DNA of 60,948 bases from Metabacillus fastidiosus NBRC 101226 (GTDB taxonomy: Bacteria > Bacillota > Bacilli > Bacillales > Bacillaceae), in the NCBI RefSeq assembly GCF_001591625.1, contig NZ_BCVG01000013.1, positions 1 to 60,948 of the forward strand. Direction: 5' to 3'. Under the pieces are notes generated by a model. It was not told the DNA's origin. It worked only from the letters and a program-made list of their open reading frames with translations, and did not search any database. This document shows positions 17,902-26,262 of this stretch, in pieces (the first letter of the stretch is position 1; each line of letters begins with the position of its first letter). Both the position numbers and the translations under genes were made by a program.

Positions 17902-19263
17902 ATGAAAGTCGTAAAATTTGGCGGTTCATCTTTAGCATCAGGTGAACAAGTTGAAAAAGTATATAATATTGTAGTGTCTGACCCAAAAAGAAAAGTTGTT
18001 GTCGTTTCTGCTCCAGGTAAACGCCACGGAGATGATATAAAAGTAACTGACTTATTAATTTCATGTGCTGAGGGCTATTTGAAAAATGGTGAAGCACCTG
18101 AACTTGTTGCTACTGTTGTTGAAAGATATGCAAGTATTGCAAGAGAGTTAAGCTTATCAAATGAAATCATCGAGAGAATTGAAGCAGATCTTCTTGAATT
18201 ATTAGCTGGTGATAAAAGCAAGCCGGAGAGATATTTAGATGCAGTAAAAGCGAGCGGAGAAGATAATAATGCGAAGCTTGTTGCTGCGTATTTTAACCAT
18301 CAAGGTGTCGAAGCTCATTATGTTAATCCGAAAGATGCAGGATTATTAGTAAGTAATGAGCCAGGGAATGCACAAGTATTGCCTGAATCTTATGATAAGT
18401 TATATGAACTGCGTAACAGACCGGGTATTGTTATTTTCCCAGGCTTCTTTGGTTATACAAAAGACGGGGAAGTTTTAACATTTTCACGAAGCGGTTCTGA
18501 TATTACTGGTTCGATTTTAGCTAACGGAATTAAAGCGGAACTTTATGAGAACTTTACAGATGTGGATGCAGTATATTCTGTTAATCCGACAATTGTAGAA
18601 GATCCGAAAGAAATCAGCGAGCTAACATATCGTGAAATGCGTGAATTATCATATGCAGGATTTTCAGTGTTCCACGATGAAGCACTTATCCCGGCATTCC
18701 GTGCAGGTATCCCTGTAAACATTAAAAATACAAATAATCCGTCTGCTCCAGGTACAAGAATCGTAAATGAACGCGATAATAATAATGGTCCAGTAGTTGG
18801 GATTGCAAGTGACGGAGGATTCTGCAGTATTTATGTAAGTAAATACTTAATGAATAGAGAGATTGGTTTTGGAAGAAAGATTTTACAAATTTTAGAAGAT
18901 GATAATATCACATATGAGCATATTCCATCTGGTATTGATGATGTAACAATTATTTTAAGACAAGGCCAAATGAGTGCTGATGTAGAAGAAAAAATTATTT
19001 CTCGCATTAAAGCGGAGCTGAATGCAGATGAAGTAATCGTGGAACATGATCTTGCACTTATTATGGTCGTTGGAGAAGGAATGCGTCATAATGTTGGCAC
19101 GACTGCAAAGGCAGCTAAGTCATTAGCAGATGCAGGGGTTAATATTGAAATGATTAACCAAGGTTCATCAGAAGTAAGCATGATGTTCGGTGTGAAAGAA
19201 GTAGATGAGAAACGAGCTGTAAAAGCATTATATGAAGAGTTTTTTGCTCGTGTAATGGTTTAA
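17902..19263 (+). CDS. thrD: Aspartokinase (class III type)
   Basis: This enzyme phosphorylates aspartate, the first step towards lysine, threonine, methionine and diaminopimelate. The N-terminal kinase motif is KFGGSSLASGEQV. The catalytic signature FSRSGSDITGSILA and two C-terminal ACT domains (from about 300, with VVGEGMRHNVGTTAKAAKSL) follow. At 453 aa it matches B. subtilis YclM/ThrD, the threonine/lysine-responsive isoform, more than the LysC-type enzyme with an internal start. No lysine riboswitch precedes it. It ends in a terminator shared with a convergent tiny gene. Confidence 0.92.
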   Translation: MKVVKFGGSSLASGEQVEKVYNIVVSDPKRKVVVVSAPGKRHGDDIKVTDLLISCAEGYLKNGEAPELVATVVERYASIARELSLSNEIIERIEADLLELLAGDKSKPERYLDAVKASGEDNNAKLVAAYFNHQGVEAHYVNPKDAGLLVSNEPGNAQVLPESYDKLYELRNRPGIVIFPGFFGYTKDGEVLTFSRSGSDITGSILANGIKAELYENFTDVDAVYSVNPTIVEDPKEISELTYREMRELSYAGFSVFHDEALIPAFRAGIPVNIKNTNNPSAPGTRIVNERDNNNGPVVGIASDGGFCSIYVSKYLMNREIGFGRKILQILEDDNITYEHIPSGIDDVTIILRQGQMSADVEEKIISRIKAELNADEVIVEHDLALIMVVGEGMRHNVGTTAKAAKSLADAGVNIEMINQGSSEVSMMFGVKEVDEKRAVKALYEEFFARVMV

Positions 19264-19270
19264 TAAGGAG

Positions 19271-19300
19271 AGGATGACTCAAACTGAGTCATCCTTTTTC
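19271..19300. terminator. Bidirectional terminator after aspartokinase
   Basis: AGGATGACTCA (19271-19281) and TGAGTCATCCT (19285-19295) form an 11-bp stem with a 3-base loop and a T tract on the plus side. The last codons and stop of the convergent 48-aa gene lie inside this hairpin. Confidence 0.85.
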
Positions 19301-19425
19301 TGTTTATTAGATATTTTCTTTTTGTCGTTCATTTTTTCTTCTTTGTTCGTTATAAGATTTGAAGAGCGGATTACAGATGCATTTAAATTATTATTCGGTG
19401 CTGCTTGTTCATTCCAATCCCCCAT
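19279..19425 (-). CDS. Tiny basic protein of 48 aa
   Basis: This short ORF is preceded by AGGTGA about 4-9 bases upstream of its ATG. It overlaps the end of the preceding 76-aa gene by 17 bases in another frame, a usual sign of translational coupling. The product begins MGDWNEQAAPNNN and ends in a very Lys-rich tail. I do not recognise it. Small polar, charged proteins encoded in pairs are common among spore-associated genes of Bacillaceae, but nothing here proves that role. Confidence 0.5.
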   Translation of the reverse strand: MGDWNEQAAPNNNLNASVIRSSNLITNKEEKMNDKKKISNKQKKDDSV

Positions 19426-19639
19426 GTTTATCACCTCTCATTAACTTTTCGAATTGCTTCAGTTCTTCATCTTGCTTTGGGGTAAAATTAAATGCTTTCT
19501 GCCCTTGCTCAAATTCCTTTTTCGTATTGACCTGAACTCCCATTTGAGGGCTGGCTGATGCTGTAGGATCATTTATAATGCTTTCTTTCTCTCCGTCAAA
19601 ATGAGGTGTTGCTCTACTATGCTGATCTCGATCTGGCAT
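19409..19639 (-). CDS. Small hydrophilic protein of 76 aa
   Basis: The ATG has a near-ideal AAGGAGATGATACA site in front. The protein is polar throughout, with no hydrophobic segment (starting MPDRDQHSRATPHFDGEKE). The C-terminal part is helical and charged (TPKQDEELKQFEKLMRGDKHGG). I do not recognise the family. The overlapping 48-aa gene follows, so the two form a minus-strand unit convergent with aspartokinase. A spore or stress role is possible but unsupported. Confidence 0.65.
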   Translation of the reverse strand: MPDRDQHSRATPHFDGEKESIINDPTASASPQMGVQVNTKKEFEQGQKAFNFTPKQDEELKQFEKLMRGDKHGGLE

Positions 19640-19860
19640 TGTATCATCTCCTTATTCATTAAGATGACTCTATAAGGAGAAACTATTCTACAAAAGAAAG
19701 ATGAATTTTTCTTTGTATTTAATAAAGGATAGAGACTTATGTCCTAACAATTGGGACTATTGTCATTTTAAACAATTTTGCCTATGTTATAAAAGAACAG
19801 ACCCATTCATTATGTTATACTTAAATAGTCTAAAAACTCCCAATAATAGGAGGAAAGTCT

Positions 19861-20166
19861 ATGTATACAGTTTTTTCTACCTTTGATGTTCCCGATGAAA
19901 AATCGGATGAAGTGATTAACATATATAAGAATCGTTCAAGGTCAGTCGATAATGCTCCAGGGTTTATAGATTTTTTGCTGTTGCAAAATGATAAGCGTTC
20001 AGGAGAACTGACTGTGCAGCTGATTTTTGAAACAAAGGAAGATTATTTAAATTGGGTAAGAAGCAAAGATTTTAAAAGAATTCATGATTTAGAGAAAAAA
20101 TATCCAGATCAGGAACTTGCTGCAGTGATTCCAAAGGTAACGCAATATAAGGTGGTAGCTAAATGA
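19861..20166 (+). CDS. ABM-type (heme-degrading-like) monooxygenase
   Basis: This 101-aa ferredoxin-like-fold protein belongs to the antibiotic biosynthesis monooxygenase superfamily that includes IsdG and HmoA. The typical pattern is visible: APGFIDFLLLQND in the first half, and the ETKEDYLNWVRSKDFKRIH segment with the Trp and His used in IsdG-like enzymes. Heme degradation is thus plausible but not proven. It is the first gene of a four-gene operon. Its stop overlaps the next ATG (ATGA), so coupling is tight. That an oxidative or heme enzyme precedes a B12-sensor pair may be functionally meaningful. Confidence 0.75.
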   Translation: MYTVFSTFDVPDEKSDEVINIYKNRSRSVDNAPGFIDFLLLQNDKRSGELTVQLIFETKEDYLNWVRSKDFKRIHDLEKKYPDQELAAVIPKVTQYKVVAK

Positions 20167-20531
20167 ATTATCATCTAATTGTAAATAAAGTGACAGAAAT
20201 GATTTATGAACGTGAACCTTCGTTGTTAGAGCGGTTTGGTGATAAGGGAAAAGAAAAATGCCGTGAAGATAACCACCATCATATGAAACAGCTTGAATCG
20301 GCCTGTGAACTAAATCAGTCTGTTTTTTTCACAGACTATGCGGTTTGGCTTAATGGTATTTTAACAAAGCATGGAATGAAAACAGAGCATTTAATTGATA
20401 ACTTTAAAATTATTCAACACGTGCTGCTAGAGGCAGAAGATATGGACAAAGAAAAAACTGAAACATATAGACTTTATTTATCAGAAGCAATTGCTGTTCT
20501 GGAAGGTGGACAAGTGAAAGGAGCGGTATGA
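20163..20531 (+). CDS. Helical partner protein of the B12 sensor operon
   Basis: This is a 122-aa all-helical protein. Its core segment (RFGDKGKEKCREDNHHHMKQL, shown here in part, then FFTDYAVWLNGILTKHGM) resembles the N-terminal helical region that precedes B12-binding domains in some cyanobacterial and actinobacterial sensor proteins, judging from memory. Here it is a separate gene coupled by ATGA to the gene before and 1 base from the gene after. I infer it docks onto the B12 protein. No catalytic motif is seen. Confidence 0.6.
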   Translation: MNYHLIVNKVTEMIYEREPSLLERFGDKGKEKCREDNHHHMKQLESACELNQSVFFTDYAVWLNGILTKHGMKTEHLIDNFKIIQHVLLEAEDMDKEKTETYRLYLSEAIAVLEGGQVKGAV

Positions 20532-20532
20532 A

Positions 20533-21177
20533 ATGTATGATATTAAACAGCTCGCTTCTTTTCTGTTGGACGGTGATTCTTTAAAAGTATGGGAATATAT
20601 TCAAAAAAATAAGAGGCTCTCTCTTCATGAAATCTATGAAAATATGATTACGCCGGCAATGCGTTACATCGGATTTTTATGGGAAAATAATGAGATAACA
20701 GTTGCTGATGAGCATTTGGCAACAGCTACTTGTGATTTTGTATTATCAAAGCTGGGATATAATGCTGAAAAGATAAAATTGGACCAGAAAGCGATGTTTC
20801 TTTGTTTAGAGGGTGAACAACATTACATAGGTTTAAAAATGGTGAATAATTTATTTGAAGAGCATGGATGGGAAACGAAATATTTCGGACCGAATCTGCC
20901 ACTGGAGTACGCACTGACAGCGGCGCTGGAATGGAAACCGAATGTCATTGGTTTATCAGTCAGCATTGTGTATCATCTGCCTAAGTTAAAAGAATATATA
21001 GCCGAATTGGTGAATTTACCTCATAAACCGCAGGTGCTTATTGGCGGACGGTTAGCAGCTAAATATGACCTCGTTCCTTACTGTACGGATAATACGATAA
21101 TTCTCACTGATTTGCTGTCAACAAAGGAATGGTTAAAAAACTATCATATGGGAGGAAAGCAAAATGCAGCACTTTGA
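20533..21177 (+). CDS. CarH-like cobalamin-binding sensor domain protein
   Basis: This 214-aa protein has a four-helix cap (about 1-80) and a Rossmann B12-binding domain (about 85-205). The cap holds the Wx9EH signature of adenosylcobalamin photoreceptors (Trp50, then Glu60-His61). The cobalamin loop is EQHYIG, an E-variant of DxHxxG, with His97 as likely lower ligand. Unlike CarH there is no MerR DNA-binding domain, and the residue after Trp50 is Glu, where CarH has the His that ligates cobalt after illumination. The output must therefore pass through another protein, and the PAS-STAS neighbour overlapping by 14 bases is the obvious candidate. Light or redox sensing is inference. Confidence 0.8.
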   Translation: MYDIKQLASFLLDGDSLKVWEYIQKNKRLSLHEIYENMITPAMRYIGFLWENNEITVADEHLATATCDFVLSKLGYNAEKIKLDQKAMFLCLEGEQHYIGLKMVNNLFEEHGWETKYFGPNLPLEYALTAALEWKPNVIGLSVSIVYHLPKLKEYIAELVNLPHKPQVLIGGRLAAKYDLVPYCTDNTIILTDLLSTKEWLKNYHMGGKQNAAL

Positions 21178-21946
21178 TGAACAGCTTCCACTCCCATTTT
21201 TAAAAACAGATAGGGACGGTAAAATACTGAGTTATTCAAATCTAGCTTTGGAAAATTTCGATCTTAGCAGTGGACGTTTAAATGATCTTGTTGATGGAGA
21301 AAATATTGGAAAACTGATCAGTTACGGCAAGGGTCCTAATTTCATTCCTATTACAATAGAATTGAATATGAAGACAAAGAGAAATCCACTCGCCTTATTT
21401 GATGTTCACATTGTTTGGGATCGTAATGACCATGCGAATATGATTTTTTTGCCTAAGGATAGCGCAAATGAGGATTTAATGGAAAAATTGATGGAATTAC
21501 AGGAACGCCTCGCATCTACAGACTTTGAACTTTTTGAGAAAAAAGAAGAGCTTGAAAAGGCCTTTATCCGTCTAAATCAATTGTCAGGCCCCTTTATCCC
21601 ACTGTCAGATTCTATGTGCTTAATTCCGCTATTTGGAGATCTTACAGCAGAGAAGATAAATATTATTTCTGAAGGCTGCCTAAAGTCTATATTTGCAGGT
21701 GAATACGATGAAATTTTATTCGATTTAACTGCGGTTGGAGAAGTAGAAGGAAAGGGTGTTGAAAAGTTTATACAGCTTATAAAAACATTAAATTTCATGA
21801 CAGGCAGTATTATAAAATTGATCGGTATTAAACCAGATCTTGCGAAAGTTTTAAATAATTATTCATTTGATGAATGGAGCCAGATTAATAAATCTCTTAA
21901 ACAAGTATTAAGCATTTATTTAAATGAAAAAACTTCTAATATGTAG
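21164..21946 (+). CDS. PAS-coiled coil-STAS signalling protein
   Basis: This 260-aa protein has a PAS-like N-terminus (LPFLKTDRDGKILSYSNLAL, about 5-85), a coiled coil (about 100-140, EKLMELQERLAS and onward) and a C-terminal STAS domain (about 145-255). The STAS core reads ILFDLTAVGEVEGKGVEKF and IKLIGIKPDLAKVL, close to stressosome RsbR proteins. Thr189 occupies the place of a phosphorylated Thr in RsbRA. The second regulatory Thr appears to be Ile. It overlaps the B12-sensor gene by 14 bases. I infer a partner-switching output for the B12 sensor, possibly onto the SigB stressosome. No kinase or phosphatase is in the operon. Confidence 0.75.
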   Translation: MQHFDEQLPLPFLKTDRDGKILSYSNLALENFDLSSGRLNDLVDGENIGKLISYGKGPNFIPITIELNMKTKRNPLALFDVHIVWDRNDHANMIFLPKDSANEDLMEKLMELQERLASTDFELFEKKEELEKAFIRLNQLSGPFIPLSDSMCLIPLFGDLTAEKINIISEGCLKSIFAGEYDEILFDLTAVGEVEGKGVEKFIQLIKTLNFMTGSIIKLIGIKPDLAKVLNNYSFDEWSQINKSLKQVLSIYLNEKTSNM

Positions 21947-21971
21947 ATTTCAACAATTGCTATATATAAAA

Positions 21972-22002
21972 AGACTGTTGAGAAAATTTTTCTCAACAGT
22001 CT
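21972..22002. terminator. Bidirectional terminator between the STAS and 3D genes
   Basis: Fifteen-bp complementary arms (21972-21986 and 21988-22002) form a tight hairpin with A-rich and T-rich inner sides, serving the two convergent genes. Confidence 0.8.
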
Positions 22003-22018
22003 AAAGAGCGGTAAAGGA

Positions 22019-23266
22019 TCAATTTAAAATAATAACTTTAACTGTTTTACGGCCCCATTGTTTTGCTGCCTGCCCTGAAGGCATTAAAACATCAATCTTA
22101 TGTCCAACAATCGCCCCGCCAGTATCACCGGCAATCGCTTCACCATAGCCTTCTACCCATACTTTCTTCCCTAATGGAATAACGGATGGATCTACAGCGA
22201 TTAGCTTCATATTCGGATTCTTCTTAATATTATAGCCTAAGCTTGTAATACCATGTGTCGACTCTTCGTGGCTGTAAGCTGTAGCTGTGACATAAAAACC
22301 TTTCTGATCGCCTTTATCAATATTATCATTATCGTTATTTGTATTAGTATTAGCAGCAGTATTACTAGAAGCTGTTTTAGCAGGAGCTTTAGTAGCAGTA
22401 TTAGTATTATTGCTGATTTTTTCGTTTCGCTTTGCATTTTCATAAGCAAGAGCGGCTCTTTTTTCTTCCTTTTGTTTTGCAATTTGCTCTGCTCTAGCTT
22501 TTATTCTTTCCTGCTCACGTTTAATATCGTTTTGAGCTTTATGTATTTGGGATTGAATAGATGCTTTTTCTTTTTCTGCAATTGCAATATCTTGAGAGAT
22601 TGAATTATATTTTGTTTGAACAGCTGTTAAGGCTGTCTGTCTTTTTTGTAAGTTTTGTTCCAGATTAGCTTGATTGGAAGATAATGATTCCTGATGCTTT
22701 TCTAACAATTGTTCTTGTGCATCAATTTCTTTCTTATCATCTTCAATCTTTTTTAAGTCTCTTTGCTGTTCTTCCAGTATATTTTTATCAGCGTTTATAA
22801 TTGTTGTAACAGCAGTAGCACGCTGAACGAAATCTGTGAAATTATCTGAATTGACAAGTGTTTTGATAACTAAGCTTGTACGGTCATTATGCTGTAAAGA
22901 AACAAGGCGCTTTTTCATAATTCCTTCACGAGCCAACACTCTGTCTTGCAGAACGACAATTTCTTCTTTCTTTTTCTCAATCAGCTTATTTGTTTCAGTA
23001 ATTTTTTGTTCAATGCTGTCTAACTCTTCTTTATTTTTTGTAATATCTATCTCTAGTAATTGTAATTCTTTTTGAACTTTTCCCATTTCATTACTTACAG
23101 ACTGTTTTTCAGCCTCTTTTTGTTTTACAATATTGGCATTTTGCTGCAGTTTTGTTTCAGCTTTCTTTAATCTTTCTTCATTTGTTTCAGCATTTACTGC
23201 CACTGCTGTTGAAAGAAATAATACAAATACAAGCAATGTGGCAATCATTCGCTTAAAAGAACGCAT
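22019..23266 (-). CDS. Secreted coiled-coil wall hydrolase with 3D domain
   Basis: A signal peptide (about 1-27) is followed by a PcsB/CwlO-like coiled coil of about 220 residues (heptads rich in Lys, Glu, Gln). A Thr/Asn/Ala linker and a C-terminal 3D domain (about 325-415) come next. The three aspartates of the 3D lytic domain are visible in AVDPSVIPLG, AGDTGGAI and KIDVLM. Such proteins cut glycan strands or support wall remodelling (YocH/MltA-like). The start at 23266 follows GAAGGGAG; the frame open upstream adds 15 residues without a signal. The coiled coil may autoregulate the enzyme as in PcsB; that is inference. Confidence 0.85.
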   Translation of the reverse strand: MRSFKRMIATLLVFVLFLSTAVAVNAETNEERLKKAETKLQQNANIVKQKEAEKQSVSNEMGKVQKELQLLEIDITKNKEELDSIEQKITETNKLIEKKKEEIVVLQDRVLAREGIMKKRLVSLQHNDRTSLVIKTLVNSDNFTDFVQRATAVTTIINADKNILEEQQRDLKKIEDDKKEIDAQEQLLEKHQESLSSNQANLEQNLQKRQTALTAVQTKYNSISQDIAIAEKEKASIQSQIHKAQNDIKREQERIKARAEQIAKQKEEKRAALAYENAKRNEKISNNTNTATKAPAKTASSNTAANTNTNNDNDNIDKGDQKGFYVTATAYSHEESTHGITSLGYNIKKNPNMKLIAVDPSVIPLGKKVWVEGYGEAIAGDTGGAIVGHKIDVLMPSGQAAKQWGRKTVKVIILN

Positions 23267-23596
23267 ATCAAAACTCCCTTCTCCTATACTGTTATAACAT
23301 AAGAACGACAACGTTTAGATTACAATTCTATTAAATTAGTAATACAAATCAATAAAAAAGGTCGAAAACTATTGACTAATTGGATTTTAATGATCTTTTA
23401 TAGAGGTTATTTTGGGTAAAAATGTATAAATAACAACTATAATATTCCAAATTTTAAAGATTTAAATAAAGATTAGTAGGGGAGGCTAACCAAGACTATA
23501 TTATTGGGCTGTTAGATTTTTAAAATCAAAAAGCTGATTTTGCTTGCTTTTAACGTAACGTTAAATAGTAAGATGAAGACGAGGGAGGAGATGTTA
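23267..23596. other. Divergent intergenic region (3D gene / merR)
   Basis: About 330 AT-rich bases contain no supported ORF. The MerR-type promoter at 23544-23574 is the only element I can name. Confidence 0.5.
23544..23574 (+). promoter_or_regulatory. MerR-type promoter with dyad in a 19-bp spacer
   Basis: TTGCTT (23544-23549) and TAAGAT (23569-23574) are separated by 19 bases, the over-long spacing typical of MerR-activated promoters. A perfect dyad TTTAACGT-A-ACGTTAAA (23549-23565) fills the spacer. It lies 22 bases upstream of the MerR start. Confidence 0.75.
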
Positions 23597-24349
23597 TTGA
23601 AAAAAGATTATTATTCCATCGGTGATTTTTCTAAGCTTACTAAAATAACTCAGAGGACACTCAGGTATTATGATGAGAAAAATCTATTAAAGCCAAGTTA
23701 TGTAAGCGAATCGGGCAGAAGGTATTACACGGAAGAAGATATGATTCCGCTTCAGCAGATTATTGCTTTTAAATATTTAGGGTTCAATTTAGAAGAAATA
23801 TATTCCTTACTGAATCAATCTAATAAAACAATGAAAGGTTCATTAGAATTTCAAAAGAAGTTATTAATTGAGAAGCAAGAGCATCTATCCAGAATGATAA
23901 AGGCAACAGAACATGCGATTGATGTGCTGGAAGAAGAAAAAATAATTAATACAGAGGTTTTGGCATTTTTAATTCACAGTATAAAGAATGAGCAGGAACA
24001 TTTAGATTGGGTCGGTCAATATTTGCCGGATAAAATAAGTAATCATATTTTTAAGCTGTATGAAGAAAAGGAAAGTGAAATCAATCGGAAAACAACAATT
24101 CTTTTTCAAAAATTAAAGGGGAAAATAAACGAACATCATTATAGAGATGATGTCGTACAGCAGCTGATCGCGGAAATGCTCCAGCTGCTAAAGGAAGTAC
24201 TAGGGGAGGAAGTCAATATGGATCTGCTTTCTTCTTTGAATATTGAAGACGACAGTGCTATATTTTATTCTCCTTTTACAAAAGAGGAAGAGGAGATGAT
24301 TGGGAAAGCATTTGAATATTATTTTGATAAGAAAGGTGAAAATATATGA
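23597..24349 (+). CDS. MerR-family regulator of the adjacent ABC exporter
   Basis: An N-terminal MerR winged helix (YYSIGDFSKLTKITQRTLRYYDEKNLL) is followed by a coiled coil and a helical effector domain of about 130 residues resembling TipAS-like drug-binding domains. The start is TTG at 23597, 7 bases after GGAGG. The frame is open back to 23540, but that stretch contains the promoter itself. The stop overlaps the ABC exporter start (24346), so the two are translated together. Activation of the operon by an exported compound is the usual MerR arrangement and is inferred here. Confidence 0.88.
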   Translation: MKKDYYSIGDFSKLTKITQRTLRYYDEKNLLKPSYVSESGRRYYTEEDMIPLQQIIAFKYLGFNLEEIYSLLNQSNKTMKGSLEFQKKLLIEKQEHLSRMIKATEHAIDVLEEEKIINTEVLAFLIHSIKNEQEHLDWVGQYLPDKISNHIFKLYEEKESEINRKTTILFQKLKGKINEHHYRDDVVQQLIAEMLQLLKEVLGEEVNMDLLSSLNIEDDSAIFYSPFTKEEEEMIGKAFEYYFDKKGENI

Positions 24350-26106
24350 AAAGTGAAAACGGCAGCTCTAATTGGACTGGGTTTCTATCTCTTATTAAAC
24401 TTGGAAAACCTTCTACTTTATTAATTATCATTGCTATTGCCTTGAGTCTGTTTGAGACGATTGCAGGTCTTCTCATTCCGCTGTTTACAAGAGATATCGT
24501 TGATCAAATCTCTTCTGCGGGGATTGAACTGAGCATTATTTTTCTTTTACTCGGTGTTTTTATTATACAAACTGTCTCGGGCGGATTTTCTTATTATTTA
24601 ATGACAAGAATAGGAGAAACATTTGTAGCGAATATTCGTGAACGATTGTGGAGTAAAGTGTTGCATCTTCCAATCCCTTATTTTGATAAACATCAGTCAG
24701 GAGAAACGATGAGCCGTGTTACTCAAGACACGAATACAATTAAAACACTCGTAACAAATCATCTTGTCACATTTCTTTCGGGAATTATTTCAATCATCGG
24801 CTCTATTATATTATTAATTGTTATTGATTGGAAAATGACGATTATTATGTTTATTGCCATTCCAGTTGCAATGATTATTCTTATTCCTTTAGGAAAGAAA
24901 ATACATACCATTTCTAAGCTTACTCAGGATGAGATGGCAAATTTCAGCGGTGATCTTGGCAGAGTGCTTACTGATATTAGGCTTGTAAAATCTTATAACG
25001 GCCAAACAGCTGAATTAGCTAAAGGGAAAAGAGGAATTAAACAATTATTTCAGTTTGGATTGAGAGAAGCGAAAATTCAAGCGATCGTTTCTCCATCAAT
25101 GACGACGGTCATGATGGTAATTTTAGTTGTTCTTATCGGCTATGGAGGTGCAAGAGTTGCTGCGAACGATCTTTCAGCAGGCTCCTTAGTAGCAATTATT
25201 ATTTATATGTTTCAAATTATCGTTCCTTTCAGCCAATTAGCAATGTTTTTCACTGCTTTTCAGAAGGCAATGGGAGCAACAGAAAGAATTCAAGAATTAC
25301 TTATGCTAGCTGAGGAGAAGGATAGCGGTTCGGTAAAAGGAAATTACAGTGAGTCTTTCTCTTTTGAAAATATTACATTTCAATATGGGGAAAACCGAAT
25401 CATTTTGAAAAATATTAGCTTCCATGCAAAAGCGGGTCAGACAGTTGCTTTTGTCGGACCGAGTGGAAGTGGTAAAACGACTATCTTTTCCTTAATTGAA
25501 CGATTTTATGAGCCAGCAGAAGGGAAAATTAAATTAGGGGACAACAATATTATAGATATTCCGCTTCATGACTGGCGTGGGAATATTGGCTATGTCTCAC
25601 AGGAAAGTCCGATTATGTCAGGGACAATAAAAGATAATATTTGTTACGGGATCGAACGTGAGGTAACGGATGAAGAAATTGTAAGAGCGGCAGATTTAGC
25701 CAATGCGACGAAATTTATTGAGCAATTACCGGATACATTCGAGACAGAGGTTGGAGAAAGAGGTGTGAAACTATCAGGCGGTCAAAGGCAGAGAATTGCA
25801 GTTGCTAGAGCCTTAATCCGCAATCCGAAAATTTTATTGCTGGATGAGGCAACATCCAACCTCGACAGTGAATCAGAGGCGCTCGTTCAGGACGCTCTCA
25901 AAAATCTTATGACAGGCAGAACGACATTTATTATCGCGCACCGTCTTTCAACCGTTATTGATGCTGATTTAATTATTGTTATTGAAAATGGAGAAGTTAC
26001 CGGCCAAGGTACACATATGGAGCTGATGGAAAGGCATGAACTTTATCAGAAGCTTGTGACGCAGCAGATGAAGGGAGATATGGTGTCGGGGAAAAGCCTA
26101 CTATAA
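24346..26106 (+). CDS. BmrA-like multidrug ABC exporter
   Basis: This 586-aa half-transporter has six N-terminal transmembrane helices (about 20-305) fused to an ATPase. Walker A is GPSGSGKTT, the signature is LSGGQRQR, and Walker B is ILLLDEATSNLD with a following His switch (IIAHRLS). It would act as a homodimer that exports drugs or lipids, like BmrA (589 aa). It shares the ATG overlap with the MerR regulator. The substrate is unknown. Confidence 0.9.
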   Translation: MKSENGSSNWTGFLSLIKLGKPSTLLIIIAIALSLFETIAGLLIPLFTRDIVDQISSAGIELSIIFLLLGVFIIQTVSGGFSYYLMTRIGETFVANIRERLWSKVLHLPIPYFDKHQSGETMSRVTQDTNTIKTLVTNHLVTFLSGIISIIGSIILLIVIDWKMTIIMFIAIPVAMIILIPLGKKIHTISKLTQDEMANFSGDLGRVLTDIRLVKSYNGQTAELAKGKRGIKQLFQFGLREAKIQAIVSPSMTTVMMVILVVLIGYGGARVAANDLSAGSLVAIIIYMFQIIVPFSQLAMFFTAFQKAMGATERIQELLMLAEEKDSGSVKGNYSESFSFENITFQYGENRIILKNISFHAKAGQTVAFVGPSGSGKTTIFSLIERFYEPAEGKIKLGDNNIIDIPLHDWRGNIGYVSQESPIMSGTIKDNICYGIEREVTDEEIVRAADLANATKFIEQLPDTFETEVGERGVKLSGGQRQRIAVARALIRNPKILLLDEATSNLDSESEALVQDALKNLMTGRTTFIIAHRLSTVIDADLIIVIENGEVTGQGTHMELMERHELYQKLVTQQMKGDMVSGKSLL

Positions 26107-26111
26107 ATAGG

Positions 26112-26157
26112 AGAAAAAGCGTGTTCTGATATAGCATTAGATCAAAACACGCTTTTC
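26112..26157 (+). terminator. Terminator of the ABC exporter operon
   Basis: An imperfect stem (AGAAAAAGCGTGTTCTGAT against ATCAAAACACGCTTTTCT) brackets about 8 loop bases. Confidence 0.75.
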
Positions 26158-26180
26158 TAATAGGTAGCTGGTGATAATTC

Positions 26181-26260
26181 GCCAATATAATGGAAAGATC
26201 GCTGATATAACCGAGAAATCGCTGATATAATCAGAATTTCGCTGATATATTTCTATTTCT
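26181..26260. repeat. 20-bp tandem repeat array, four degenerate units
   Basis: Four 20-base units begin at 26181, 26201, 26221 and 26241. The two central ones start GCTGATATAA and end in GAAATC or GAATTTC. The array lies between an exporter terminator and the stop codon of glycerate kinase. The same family recurs at 50151-50230. Units are contiguous without unique spacers, so it is not a CRISPR. Confidence 0.85.
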
Positions 26261-26262
26261 GG

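Noticed and set aside
19701-19886. 61-residue plus-strand frame before the monooxygenase gene
   Set aside because: No ribosome binding site at its start, no recognisable sequence, and it overlaps the real start and ribosome binding site of the 19861 gene.
22253-22603. Ser/Phe-rich 116-residue frame opposite the 3D-domain gene
   Set aside because: This is the antisense shadow of a coiled-coil region; composition is that of a complement strand.
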